NCBI GenBank assembly: GCA_965208025.1
Contig: OZ242302.1
Coordinates: 744,001-808,000, forward strand
Length of the DNA: 64,000 bases
Reading direction: 5' to 3'
Source: Bin80 sp965208025
Lineage (GTDB): Bacteria; Bacteroidota; Rhodothermia; Rhodothermales; Bin80
This document shows, piece by piece, positions 17,768 to 26,463 of this stretch. The notes under the pieces are model-generated. The model worked only from the letters and a program-made list of their open reading frames with translations, did no database searches and was not told the origin of the DNA. Position numbers and translations under genes: made by a program. Within the stretch, counting starts at the first letter, position 1. Every line of letters starts with the position of its first letter.

Positions 17768-18157
17768 ATGCCAGAATTGATCATTGTTGGCGACCGAGTA
17801 TTGATCAGGCCGGATAGCGGCGAACAGCAGACTGAATCCGGATTGGTTCTTCCTGCATCGGTTGCAGAGCGAGACCTGATCGGATCAGGGCGCATTGAAA
17901 TCGTTGGGCCAGGCCATTTGATTCCTAATCCTGAATACTCCGAAAGTGAACCCTGGGCCGAGCCAAAAAGGGTTGGCAGGTATTTGCCGCTCGAGGCGAA
18001 TGTGGGAGACTTGGCCTTCTTTCAGCGGAAAGAAGCGATTGAGTTCAATTATAAGCAACAGAAATACTATATCGTTCCACATCATGCCATCCTTGCCCTA
18101 GTCCGATCCGATCACGAAGATGTGATTGCCGAACTTCTGGATTCAGACCGCCAGTGA
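17768..18157 (+). CDS. GroES-like (Cpn10) co-chaperonin paralogue
   Basis: The 129-residue protein opens with the Cpn10 beta-barrel pattern (VGDRVLIRPDSGEQQTESGLVLPAS), continues with a longer mobile-loop region (AERDLIGSGRIEIVGPG) and ends with YYIVPHHAILALV. It is longer than canonical GroES (~97 residues) because of an insertion after the mobile loop (NPEYSESEPW) and an acidic C-terminal tail. No groEL follows, so it is a stand-alone paralogue rather than the main GroES. It may cap GroEL for selected clients, which is an inference. Confidence 0.85.
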   Translation: MPELIIVGDRVLIRPDSGEQQTESGLVLPASVAERDLIGSGRIEIVGPGHLIPNPEYSESEPWAEPKRVGRYLPLEANVGDLAFFQRKEAIEFNYKQQKYYIVPHHAILALVRSDHEDVIAELLDSDRQ

Positions 18158-18268
18158 AATAATGAACACCCAATTCACCCTGAAACGAATCTGCCCTCCA
18201 ATTAATGATTCAGGACAAAGATGGCAAGATCTGTCCGTTACAGATGTTCAAACCTATAAACGATTGAG

Positions 18269-18342
18269 TGGCGTGGGAGAGACTCGAACTCTCGACCTTG
18301 CGATTATGAGTCGCACGCTCTAACCAGCTGAGCCACCACGCC
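18269..18342 (-). tRNA. tRNA with CAU anticodon (Met elongator, or Ile2 read via lysidine)
   Basis: The minus strand folds into a complete cloverleaf. The acceptor stem GGCGTGG pairs with CCACGCC, the D arm contains GCTCAGCTGGTTAGAGC, the anticodon stem TGCGA/TCGCA closes the loop CTCATAA, and the T arm is GAGAG-TTCGAGT-CTCTC. The discriminator base is A and CCA is not encoded. The anticodon CAU allows Met or, after TilS modification, Ile (AUA). The stem GCGA-loop-TCGC followed by AGGTCG resembles bacterial tRNA-Ile2 more than elongator Met. The pairing of positions 1 and 72 excludes an initiator tRNA. Confidence 0.95.
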
Positions 18343-18393
18343 AAAGTCCCTTGAACGGAGATGATCCAACACAGGTTGCAAACATAAATCAAG

Positions 18394-19635
18394 ATGAGTC
18401 GATCTTCCTCCCTGCTACATTGGGATCATATCATTGGGCAGGAAAATGTAGTTGATCTCTTGAAGCGTACCCTTGCATCTGGTCATATTGCTCATTCATA
18501 TCTGTTTCATGGAATTGAGGGTTCTGGAAAGCGTGCGGTTGCGCTTGCGTTTGCCCGTGCTTTACAATGTGAGGGTTGCTCTGATGAACAGCTTTGCCCA
18601 TCGTGCAAGCGCGTAAACCATTTGCAGCATCCTGACATTGAATTCCTGATCCCCGAACCCAGCGATGCGAAGCCAAATGAAGTTGCCGATCGCATTGCCC
18701 TCCTCGTCGAGGAACCCTACGCGGCGGTGGACTTTGTTCGCGCTCCCAACCTTGGATCCCAGCAAACCGAGTCAAAACGATTTAAGCAAGCGTTGTATTC
18801 CGTTGATCGAATCAACCTGCAACTGCGTGAAAAAATCGTGATGCGTCCCACTCAAGGGAAGTACCGTATCGCCATCATTACAGATGTAGATGTTATTCGC
18901 GAACGCGCAGCCAATGCATTTCTGAAAGTTCTTGAGGAACCCAATCCAGGCACCATATTCATCCTGACAACATCAAGAAAGAATGCACTCCTGCCTACGA
19001 TCACTTCACGCTGTCAACATATTGCATTTGATAGCCTATCACCCGAGATCATCGTACAGGCATTAAAGACTCGCACAGATGTTAACGATGAACTTGCAAA
19101 TGTCGCAGCCAATATGGCGCAGGGCTCGTATATGCGAGCCCTGGATCTGATTCGGAATGAAGATCTTCGGCTTGACCGCGAACGCGTGATTACCTTCCTT
19201 CGTCTTGCATTTGTGGGGAAAATTGTACCGTTGACAGATCTGATTACGGAGGTAAGTCAGTCCAGTCGGGATGGTATCCGAAATCTACTCAAGTTACTTC
19301 TGAGTTGGATCCGTGACGTTGCACTGTACCGCGAGATGGGAGAGGAGGCACCAATCACCAATCGCGATCAAAAATTGGAGATTTCCAAGTTTACCAAGAA
19401 CCTTCAGAATGCCGATCTAGATGCAATGTCCAAACTCGTTGAAGAAGCGCTCCTCATGACAGAATCCAATGTAAATACCAACTTGTTACTGATTAATCTT
19501 TGTACGCGATTGGGTGAGGCGATGCGAACCGAACACTACATCTCTACGCCCGTTCCCATCACAATTTTTGACAGCTTGGGGAAAGCCAGACGCACCACAC
19601 ACAGCGGTAAGCTGTTTCAATCCCTTGCACACTGA
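18394..19635 (+). CDS. holB: DNA polymerase III subunit delta' (clamp-loader)
   Basis: The 413-residue AAA+ protein shows the DnaX/HolB layout. IIGQENVVDLLKRTL is followed by AHSYLFHGIEGSGKRAVALA (Walker A), a four-cysteine zinc module (CEGC and CPSC), VIRERAANAFLKVLEEPNPG with the SRC sensor (TITSRCQH), and a C-terminal collar domain. HolB is the stator of the clamp loader that places the beta sliding clamp on DNA. The glycine- and lysine-containing P-loop looks intact. It starts just after the divergent tRNA gene and is followed 152 bases later by ricT, an order seen in several phyla (holB near a PSP1 gene). Confidence 0.92.
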   Translation: MSRSSSLLHWDHIIGQENVVDLLKRTLASGHIAHSYLFHGIEGSGKRAVALAFARALQCEGCSDEQLCPSCKRVNHLQHPDIEFLIPEPSDAKPNEVADRIALLVEEPYAAVDFVRAPNLGSQQTESKRFKQALYSVDRINLQLREKIVMRPTQGKYRIAIITDVDVIRERAANAFLKVLEEPNPGTIFILTTSRKNALLPTITSRCQHIAFDSLSPEIIVQALKTRTDVNDELANVAANMAQGSYMRALDLIRNEDLRLDRERVITFLRLAFVGKIVPLTDLITEVSQSSRDGIRNLLKLLLSWIRDVALYREMGEEAPITNRDQKLEISKFTKNLQNADLDAMSKLVEEALLMTESNVNTNLLLINLCTRLGEAMRTEHYISTPVPITIFDSLGKARRTTHSGKLFQSLAH

Positions 19636-19787
19636 CGATTGCATCTAGACCTCTTTGCGACCCACTATTCAGACTCCATTGTACATGGATCTCCGTAGAT
19701 GCACGGGTAGATCGTTGAACGTTATTTGGCCCTCTGCGTAATTCACCTCTAGGTTGAGAACGCTATTCTAACAAATTTTAGATCATT

Positions 19788-20771
19788 ATGTCTTGTGGCA
19801 CAAACGGTGCCTGTGGTTGTAGCGGCAGTTCCCTAAGCGGTTATGGAGGGTGCAGTGATAGTTGCCCGTCTGTTCAGATTTTTGACTGGCTCCCCGAATC
19901 CTCTAAAGTTGAAGGACGGGATCATTGTGATCTGGTTGAAGTTGCTTTCAAAGGACGGCGCCGAAAGGTGTACCAAAACAAACGAAAAATTCGCGTTTCT
20001 GCTGGGGACGATATCATCGTTTCTGCACAGCGTGGTCTGGACTATGGTCAGGTTGTACTAACTGGTGAACTTGTACATATTCGTGCACGAAGTCATCCGA
20101 ATTACGATCAAGTAGTGCGATTGGCATCCTCCAATGATCGGAGCATCCATCAGAGGAATCGGGAAGCAGAGAAGGATGCATTGCGTGCGGCAAAAACTAC
20201 AATTCGACGGCGAAAGATGCCAGTCAAACTGGTCGATGCTGAATGGCAGTTTGATCGAAAACGTCTGTCTATATTCTACACCTGTCAGCGGAAGGTATCA
20301 TTGCGTTCGGTGATCAGCGAACTGTGTCGTCAATTTTCTACACGGGTTGAATTTCTTCGTCTGAGTCTTAGAGAGGAAGCAGCTCGGATTGGTGGACTTG
20401 GAGTTTGTGGGAGGGAGCTCTGCTGCTCTTCCTGGATGCGTCAGATCCCCCCCGTTTCAGCTTCTGCGGCAAAAAAAATGCACTTCCCACTCACGAATGA
20501 GCGGATGATCGGCCGCTGTGGACGACTCAAATGCTGTCTGAATTATGAACTTGAGCAGTACATGAAGATACTTGAGGAGTTTCCTCCAAAAAACACCTCG
20601 GTGGAGACTGACCGTGGGCAGGGACATGTCCTAAGCATGAATATTTTCTCTCGTACGGTACGTGTAAAACTAGCAGGGAATATGATTGAAGAATTTGAAC
20701 TAGAACAAATCTCCTCACTCGCGACAAAGTCCCCGCAGAGTCAAGGAAAAAAGTCAGGTCCCAAATCATAG
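19788..20771 (+). CDS. ricT: PSP1-domain RicT-like regulator
   Basis: The 327-residue protein has the PSP1/RicT core: VEVAFKGRRRKVY, a middle part with AEWQFDRKRLSIFYTC, then LSLREEAARIGGLGVCGRELCC and ERMIGRCGRLKCCLNYEL. In Bacillus, RicT joins RicA and RicF in a complex carrying iron-sulfur clusters that stimulates RNase Y-dependent RNA maturation. The paired cysteines at CGRELCC and CGRLKCC fit cluster binding. An unusual extra is the cysteine- and glycine-rich N-terminus (MSCGTNGACGCSG), which may be another metal site. It follows holB as in many genomes. Confidence 0.92.
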   Translation: MSCGTNGACGCSGSSLSGYGGCSDSCPSVQIFDWLPESSKVEGRDHCDLVEVAFKGRRRKVYQNKRKIRVSAGDDIIVSAQRGLDYGQVVLTGELVHIRARSHPNYDQVVRLASSNDRSIHQRNREAEKDALRAAKTTIRRRKMPVKLVDAEWQFDRKRLSIFYTCQRKVSLRSVISELCRQFSTRVEFLRLSLREEAARIGGLGVCGRELCCSSWMRQIPPVSASAAKKMHFPLTNERMIGRCGRLKCCLNYELEQYMKILEEFPPKNTSVETDRGQGHVLSMNIFSRTVRVKLAGNMIEEFELEQISSLATKSPQSQGKKSGPKS

Positions 20772-21187
20772 GAATCAACATAACCTCTCTGTATCAACCT
20801 TGATGTGATTTAATCATCGTTGATTTCCATGACTGGCAGAACCCAGACTCTCTACCGATTGGTTCATGTAGACACTCGCTCCTCAGTGAATTCCTATCCT
20901 ATTTGACAATGGGACATTCATCCCATAGAATCTGTGACTCCGTATTGGATTATTCACAGGATGCAGTTGCTACCCTGGCTGGACACTCGGACTTGATCGC
21001 CATAATATCGCACCGAATTGGTTGATCCATGACCCTCATTCCATCTTTTCATGAAGTACAGTTGTTTCCAGCCTTGAACCATTGATGGTGATCTATGAGG
21101 CACCTGTCCACTCATTCAATGAATTACGGACTCGTGTTCAGTAATTCTGTTTTGTATCAGTAACTCAACTCATGACATACGTGTAAA
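20772..21187. other. Intergenic region of 416 bases with one promoter-like site
   Basis: No coding frame or structured RNA is evident. The only signal is a sigma70-like -35/-10 pair near the middle, listed separately. It may drive the DUF4268 gene through a ~250-base leader or an unannotated small RNA. Confidence 0.4.
20903..20931 (+). promoter_or_regulatory. Sigma70-like promoter with a palindromic spacer
   Basis: TTGACA and TAGAAT are separated by exactly 17 bases. The spacer contains the inverted repeat TGGGA-CATTCA-TCCCA, which could be a repressor site. The pair points toward the DUF4268 gene 257 bases away. Chance occurrence in 400 bases is possible, and promoters of this phylum often deviate from this consensus. 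Confidence 0.3.
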
Positions 21188-22204
21188 ATGAACGAACCAA
21201 CAACGACAATTGACTTGGAAACTCTCAAAAGTGTACCTCCCCGAGAAATCTGGAAGAATGAAGCCCAAGACTTCACACCGTGGTTAGCCGCGAATATTGA
21301 TCTCCTGTTTGAAGAGATCGGTGTCACGGCCGAAAATGTGAAAACTGAGGAGCGCGCAGGACGATTCATCGTAGACATTACCGCCGAGGATAGTCAGACG
21401 GAAAAGAATATTATTATCGAAAATCAATTGGGCCAAACAAATCATGACCACCTTGGAAAGCTCCTAACCTATGCTTCCAGTTTTGATGCAAGCATCATCG
21501 TATGGATCGTTGGGGATATTACCGATGAGCATCAGAGGGCAATTGAATGGTTTAATGACCACATGGACGACGAAATATCTTTTTTTCTTGTAAGAATTGA
21601 GGCGTATAAGATTGGAGACTCTAAGCCTGCGCCCAAATTTAATGCGGTCGTCCAACCGAATTCATGGTCAAAAATAATCAGGAGAAGTACTACATCAAAT
21701 ACGGAGATAACATCCACAAAACTGGCTCACCTACGTTTTTGGGAAGGACTGAAAGAGTATGCGTCTGACTCAAAAACAAGCTTCACAGTGAGTCAAAAAC
21801 CAACACCAAGACAATGGTATAATATTTCCATCGGAAGCAGAGAGGCACACCTTCGTTTAAGTTTGAATTCCGTGAACGACTCCATTCAAGTGGCGATCTA
21901 CATCTCCAAAAATCCAGCTTTGTTCGAACATCTGAATTCAAAGCAAAGCGTCTTTAATGAGAGGGTGAAATCAAAAATAGAATGGCTTCCCCTTCAGGAT
22001 AAGGAGGCCTCTCTGATATCCTGTACGTATGAAGGGGATCCTCATGAGGAAAAACGCCAGGGTGAATACTACATGTGGATACTGGAAACATCTGAGCAAC
22101 TGTTCCAAGCCTTCAATGAGGGAAACGACTCATTTATTCAAAATAATTCACCAACTAATCAGGAGCGGGTTGATCCAGAGCCGTATGGTGATTCGCGAGT
22201 CTAG
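21188..22204 (+). CDS. DUF4268 protein with PD-(D/E)XK nuclease-like N-terminus
   Basis: The 338-residue soluble protein contains, at about residues 60-95, a pattern typical of the PD-(D/E)XK fold: GRFIVDITAEDSQTEKNIII followed by ENQLGQTNHDHLGKLLTYAS. The D, the E-x-Q and the downstream histidine line up as in this family. The C-terminal half (FWEGLKEYASDS, then WYNISIGSREAHLRL) is the DUF4268 part. Such proteins are found in mobile and defence contexts, but no restriction or methylase gene is adjacent here. The last 4 bases overlap the convergent EF-G gene. Function is unknown and a nuclease role is a fold-based inference. Confidence 0.75.
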   Translation: MNEPTTTIDLETLKSVPPREIWKNEAQDFTPWLAANIDLLFEEIGVTAENVKTEERAGRFIVDITAEDSQTEKNIIIENQLGQTNHDHLGKLLTYASSFDASIIVWIVGDITDEHQRAIEWFNDHMDDEISFFLVRIEAYKIGDSKPAPKFNAVVQPNSWSKIIRRSTTSNTEITSTKLAHLRFWEGLKEYASDSKTSFTVSQKPTPRQWYNISIGSREAHLRLSLNSVNDSIQVAIYISKNPALFEHLNSKQSVFNERVKSKIEWLPLQDKEASLISCTYEGDPHEEKRQGEYYMWILETSEQLFQAFNEGNDSFIQNNSPTNQERVDPEPYGDSRV

Positions 22205-24324
22205 TCCTGTTGGGCTTTGGCCGCAGCAGATACAACGTCGTCCTGCACATTTCGAGGCATTGCCTGATAGTGGCTAAATCGGGCACTGTGAATTCCCCGT
22301 CCCTGCGTCATGGAGCGAACGCGGGTGGAGTACTGATACAGTTCGACCTCTGGAACCTGTACAAGAATTTTCTGCATCTTTCCTTCGGCCTCCATCCCCT
22401 TGATGGTCGCTCGGCGGCCATTCAGATCCCCCATGACATCCCCTGTATACGCATCCGGCACAGTGACCTCAACATCATGGATGGGCTCCAGAATCACAGG
22501 TTTTGCCTTTCGAAACGATTCGCGAAAAACCATTCGAGCTGCCGTTCGGAAAGCATTCTCATTTGAATCAACGGTATGCATTCCACCATCAAAAATCACA
22601 AACCGAACATTCCCAACGGGGTATCCAGCCACAGGTCCTTTTTGCATCGCTTCAAGAACACCCTTCTGAATGGCACCAAAGAAACGCCGCATATCAATCA
22701 CGCCCCCAACGATCGCATCAATAAATTCAATGGTTGAACCCCAAGAGGTCTGCGCCTGAACCACATTGCGCACATTGATATCTGGACGTTTTTTGAATTC
22801 GCCTTCAAAAGGTTCAATCAAAACAGATATATCTGCAAACTGTCCAGCCCCACCCGTCTGTTTTTTGTGCCTGTAGGAATCACGGGCTTCAGTTGTAACC
22901 GTTTCGCGATAAGCCACCCGCGGACGGGAGAATTCAACATCAACATTCACCTTTGACTTTAGACGAAACTGAGCGACCTTCAGGTGCATCGCCCCCTGTC
23001 CTCCCAACGTAATTTGGCTCAGATCCGGTTCGTGAACGACAACCAAAGATGGATCCTCGGATGTGATCTGGTGCAATCCCTGTGCCAGCTTATCCTCTTC
23101 CCCCTCTGTCTTCGCATGAATTGCCTCTCGGTACCGGGGCTCAGGGAAAGGAATCGGCGCGATAATGAGTTTCTCTCCTTTCTTGCGAAGAGTATTGTTT
23201 GTGTGCGTATCCCTTAACTTGACAAGTGCTCCCAGATCTCCAGCGTTCATCGTCGCAACGACTTCACGCTCTCTCCCGCAGAGTGCATACAATTGCCCCA
23301 ATCGCTCCATGGTACCGGATTGTGCGTTTTCCAAGTCCATCCCCGACTCAATGAAACCATTGCACACGCGAAAAAATGAGTAATCCCCAACATGGTGCTC
23401 TGCCATGGTCCGATAGATGAATGCCACTGGACTCCCATCAGTACTTGGCTTAAATGAATCTCCTTCGGCGAATGGAAGCGGAGCTACATCCAAGGGTGAT
23501 GGAACAACATTATTCACAAAACTCATGAGGCGAGCGGTCCCGACATTGGTCGTGGCAACCGTGCAAAATACTGGATAAAGTGACCGTGCCAACATTGCAT
23601 CCCGGAGGCCTGCGCGCATCTCATCCTCGGAGAGTCGTTCGGTCTCCAGATATTTCTCCATCAATTCTTCATCACTTACGGCAATGTCCTCTACTAACGC
23701 ATTATGAAGTTCGTCAGCCCGTTCACGAAACTCTTCAGGGATTTCGGTGAATGTGGGCGGATCCTGCGAGCCAGGATTGAAACGGATCTGTTTCATCACC
23801 AAAACATCTATCAGATCATTTGGAGTAGGCCCAGGAAATTGTACAATGGTGATCCCCGAACCAAAGCGATCTCGCATCTGGGCAATCAGAGATTCTATAT
23901 CTGCCTGCGGACGATCAATCTGATTGATCACAAACATGACGGGCTTCTCATTCTCAACCGCAGCACTCCAGGCAAGCTCAGTTCCAACCTCCACTCCCTC
24001 TTGAGCATTCATCACAAAAACGGATGTATCTGCAACACGGATCGCAGACACAACCTCGCCTACAAAGTCGGGATATCCAGGGGTATCAATGATATTGATC
24101 TTGTACTCATTCCATTCTGCATGAAGCAGAGATGAAAAGATGGACATTTGCCGCTCTTTCTCACTTGGCTGGTAGTCACTGACCGTAGATCCTTCAGTTA
24201 CCGAACCTAAACGGTGAATTTTTTTGCTCACAAAAAGCAATGACTCGGCCAAAGATGTTTTTCCACTACCTTGATGTCCGACTAAAACAATATTCCGTAT
24301 CTGATCAGGGGTGTAAACTTTCAT
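22201..24324 (-). CDS. Elongation factor G paralogue (EF-G2-like GTPase)
   Basis: The 707-residue translation GTPase has G1 VGHQGSGKTSLAE, G3 DTPGYPDFVGE and G4 as NQID instead of NKxD. Domains II-V follow (HMKVAQFRLK-like region, RVAYRETVT, HKKQTGGAGQFADI, GGVIDMRRFFGAIQKG, PVGNVRFVIFDGGMHTVDSN). The divergent switch I (SEKERQMSIF) and G4 place it with the EF-G-like paralogues rather than the ribosomal fusA, which normally lies in the str operon. It may act in ribosome recycling or under special conditions. No ribosomal gene is nearby. Confidence 0.88.
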   Translation of the reverse strand: MKVYTPDQIRNIVLVGHQGSGKTSLAESLLFVSKKIHRLGSVTEGSTVSDYQPSEKERQMSIFSSLLHAEWNEYKINIIDTPGYPDFVGEVVSAIRVADTSVFVMNAQEGVEVGTELAWSAAVENEKPVMFVINQIDRPQADIESLIAQMRDRFGSGITIVQFPGPTPNDLIDVLVMKQIRFNPGSQDPPTFTEIPEEFRERADELHNALVEDIAVSDEELMEKYLETERLSEDEMRAGLRDAMLARSLYPVFCTVATTNVGTARLMSFVNNVVPSPLDVAPLPFAEGDSFKPSTDGSPVAFIYRTMAEHHVGDYSFFRVCNGFIESGMDLENAQSGTMERLGQLYALCGREREVVATMNAGDLGALVKLRDTHTNNTLRKKGEKLIIAPIPFPEPRYREAIHAKTEGEEDKLAQGLHQITSEDPSLVVVHEPDLSQITLGGQGAMHLKVAQFRLKSKVNVDVEFSRPRVAYRETVTTEARDSYRHKKQTGGAGQFADISVLIEPFEGEFKKRPDINVRNVVQAQTSWGSTIEFIDAIVGGVIDMRRFFGAIQKGVLEAMQKGPVAGYPVGNVRFVIFDGGMHTVDSNENAFRTAARMVFRESFRKAKPVILEPIHDVEVTVPDAYTGDVMGDLNGRRATIKGMEAEGKMQKILVQVPEVELYQYSTRVRSMTQGRGIHSARFSHYQAMPRNVQDDVVSAAAKAQQD

Positions 24325-24462
24325 TGATTGTATCTTTACAATTTGGTTTAAGCCAAAATATACAGCGAGAAAAAGAATCTACCTACTTTTTGACCTCATT
24401 TTTTGCCAAGTGAGAACACCTTCATTCAAAATCGTTAAAGCCTTTCGCTGTACATTCAGACA

Positions 24463-25338
24463 ATGACTTGGTTCAAAAGAACAAAAAAGGGAATCCTTAC
24501 CAGTCGGAGCGGTCAACATGAGATGCCCGCCGGCCAATGGAAGAAGTGTTCGGGATGCAAGGCGATTAATCATGTGAGGGAGTTGGATTCAAACGTAAAT
24601 ATCTGCCCAAAGTGTGACTACCACGGCTACTTGGGTTCGGAGAAATACTTTGCATTACTGCTTGATGAGGAATCCTTCCAACTTCTCGACACAGACGTAA
24701 CTGCTGTGGATCCACTGGAATTCACGGACCGAAAGAACTATGCTGACCGACTCCAGAGTGCCCATCAAAAGACCGGACTCCCGGATGCAGTTCAAGCCGC
24801 ATTGGGGAAGATGGATCGCCATGATGTGTCAATCGCTGTCATGGATTTTAGTTTTATTGGTGGATCCATGGGATCTGTGGTTGGCGAAGTGATTACCCGA
24901 GCCATCCGCAGAGGAGTTGATCAAGAAATTCCTGTGATCATTGTTGCCCAAAGTGGAGGGGCTCGGATGATGGAAGGAGCGCTCAGTCTCATGCAAATGG
25001 CTAAAACCAGTGCACACCTCGCGAGGCTTCATGAAAAGGGCATTCCCTATATCTCCATATTAACGAATCCGACAACAGGTGGAGTTACCGCCTCCTTTGC
25101 AATGCTGGGAGATATCAATATTGCAGAGCCCGGTGCACTCATTGGTTTTGCGGGCCCCCGCGTGATTCGTGAAACCATAGGGCAAGATCTCCCGAAAGGA
25201 TTTCAAAGTTCCGAATTTCTGAAAGATCATGGATTCGTGGATCTGGTCGTTGATCGTAGAGAGCTTCGAAAAACCGTCATACATTTTCTTGACCTGCTCC
25301 GTGAAGAAGAATCACAGACGGACCTTCCACAAAGTTAG
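24463..25338 (+). CDS. accD: Acetyl-CoA carboxylase carboxyltransferase subunit beta
   Basis: The 291-residue protein has the N-terminal four-cysteine zinc ribbon (CSGCKAINHVRE then CPKCDYHG) and the crotonase-type core (FSFIGGSMGSVVGEVITRA, SGGARMMEGALSLMQMAKT, LTNPTTGGVTASFAMLGDI, FAGPRVIRETIGQ). With AccA it transfers carboxyl from biotin to acetyl-CoA to form malonyl-CoA for fatty-acid synthesis. It stands alone, divergent from the EF-G gene 138 bases away. Length and motifs are standard. Confidence 0.97.
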   Translation: MTWFKRTKKGILTSRSGQHEMPAGQWKKCSGCKAINHVRELDSNVNICPKCDYHGYLGSEKYFALLLDEESFQLLDTDVTAVDPLEFTDRKNYADRLQSAHQKTGLPDAVQAALGKMDRHDVSIAVMDFSFIGGSMGSVVGEVITRAIRRGVDQEIPVIIVAQSGGARMMEGALSLMQMAKTSAHLARLHEKGIPYISILTNPTTGGVTASFAMLGDINIAEPGALIGFAGPRVIRETIGQDLPKGFQSSEFLKDHGFVDLVVDRRELRKTVIHFLDLLREEESQTDLPQS

Positions 25339-25716
25339 TCATTGCTAAATTTTAGTATGAATAAGCTGTTCAGTCGTGCCACCGGAATGATCCTCAATAC
25401 GGCTCAAAGATGAATGTTCTCTTTAGCGAATGGGTTCCGAAGTGGGCAAACCGATCTCTGAATCAACGGACCGAGGGTGAATCTCTGGGTCGGTCGTCAA
25501 AACAGTCTGTTCCTTGGGATCCACCAACGATGTTTCTTGTAACCATAGATGATTAAGAAAGATGGTTCTACACTATCTTCACGGAATTCAACTCGGAGCC
25601 CAAGATGGTCTAAACTGTTTGACCGTGGGAATCTTTGCGGGCGGCGCTACTGTGGTTTTACCTGCGGTAACCGACTCGGCTGATCGCCCCATTCATGAAT
25701 ACCAAAAACAAAAATA
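25339..25716. other. Intergenic region of 378 bases without visible gene
   Basis: I found no coding frame longer than a few dozen codons, no structured RNA and no clear terminator after accD. It must hold the promoter of nagB near its right end, which is AT-rich. Confidence 0.4.
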
Positions 25717-26436
25717 ATGAAGATTGAAATCTTCCCAGACCATGAGGAGGTTAGCACCCGCGCAGCCGAAATCTTCTCGGCTACCATCACTGAAAAACCG
25801 AATGGCATGTTTGGCTTTGCCACGGGAAGTACGCCAGAGCGGCTCTACGAATTACTTGTGGACCGTTACAAGCGAGGACAAATAACCTTTCGTGAGATAA
25901 CCACAGTGAATCTGGATGAATACATTGGACTGCCTGCAAACCATGAACAATCCTACGCAGCCTTTATGCAGCGTCATCTTTTCGGACAGGTTGATATCAG
26001 ACCAAATGCAGTTTATTTCCCGGACGCCAAATCAGATCCAGCGAAATTTGATCAATTCATTCAGAACCAAGGAGGCATTGATCTGCAGATTCTTGGTCTT
26101 GGAGCAAATGGTCATATCGGGTTTAATGAACCTGCTTCGCCATTTGGCTCCCGTACACGTATTGTGGACCTTGCATCCTCTACGATTCAAGATAATTCAA
26201 GATTTTTCAACCGTCCAGAGGATGTGCCTCGTCAGGCGGTTACCATGGGAATCAGAACGATTATGGAAGCTCGCAGAATTCTTCTACTGGCATCGGGCGC
26301 CAATAAATCAGATGCTGTGGCACACTGTTTAGAAGCAGCACCAACCGAGAAAATCCCTGGGAGTTGTTTGCAATCGCATTCCAATGTGACGATTTTATTA
26401 GATGAAGCCGCAGCTTCCAAATTGAATACTCAATAA
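25717..26436 (+). CDS. nagB: Glucosamine-6-phosphate deaminase
   Basis: The 239-residue protein carries FGFATGSTPERLYELL, the catalytic Asp region VNLDEYIGLPANHEQSY and the signature LGLGANGHIGFNEPAS with the catalytic histidine. The end is PGSCLQSHSNVTILLDEAA. It converts glucosamine 6-phosphate to fructose 6-phosphate and ammonia, feeding amino sugars into glycolysis. The C-terminal allosteric-loop region of the E. coli enzyme (266 residues) is shortened, as in the non-allosteric Gram-positive type. The DAHP synthase gene follows 27 bases later, so the two probably share a transcript. Confidence 0.95.
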   Translation: MKIEIFPDHEEVSTRAAEIFSATITEKPNGMFGFATGSTPERLYELLVDRYKRGQITFREITTVNLDEYIGLPANHEQSYAAFMQRHLFGQVDIRPNAVYFPDAKSDPAKFDQFIQNQGGIDLQILGLGANGHIGFNEPASPFGSRTRIVDLASSTIQDNSRFFNRPEDVPRQAVTMGIRTIMEARRILLLASGANKSDAVAHCLEAAPTEKIPGSCLQSHSNVTILLDEAAASKLNTQ

Positions 26437-26463
26437 CCATCACTTCACAATCCGACTGGTACC

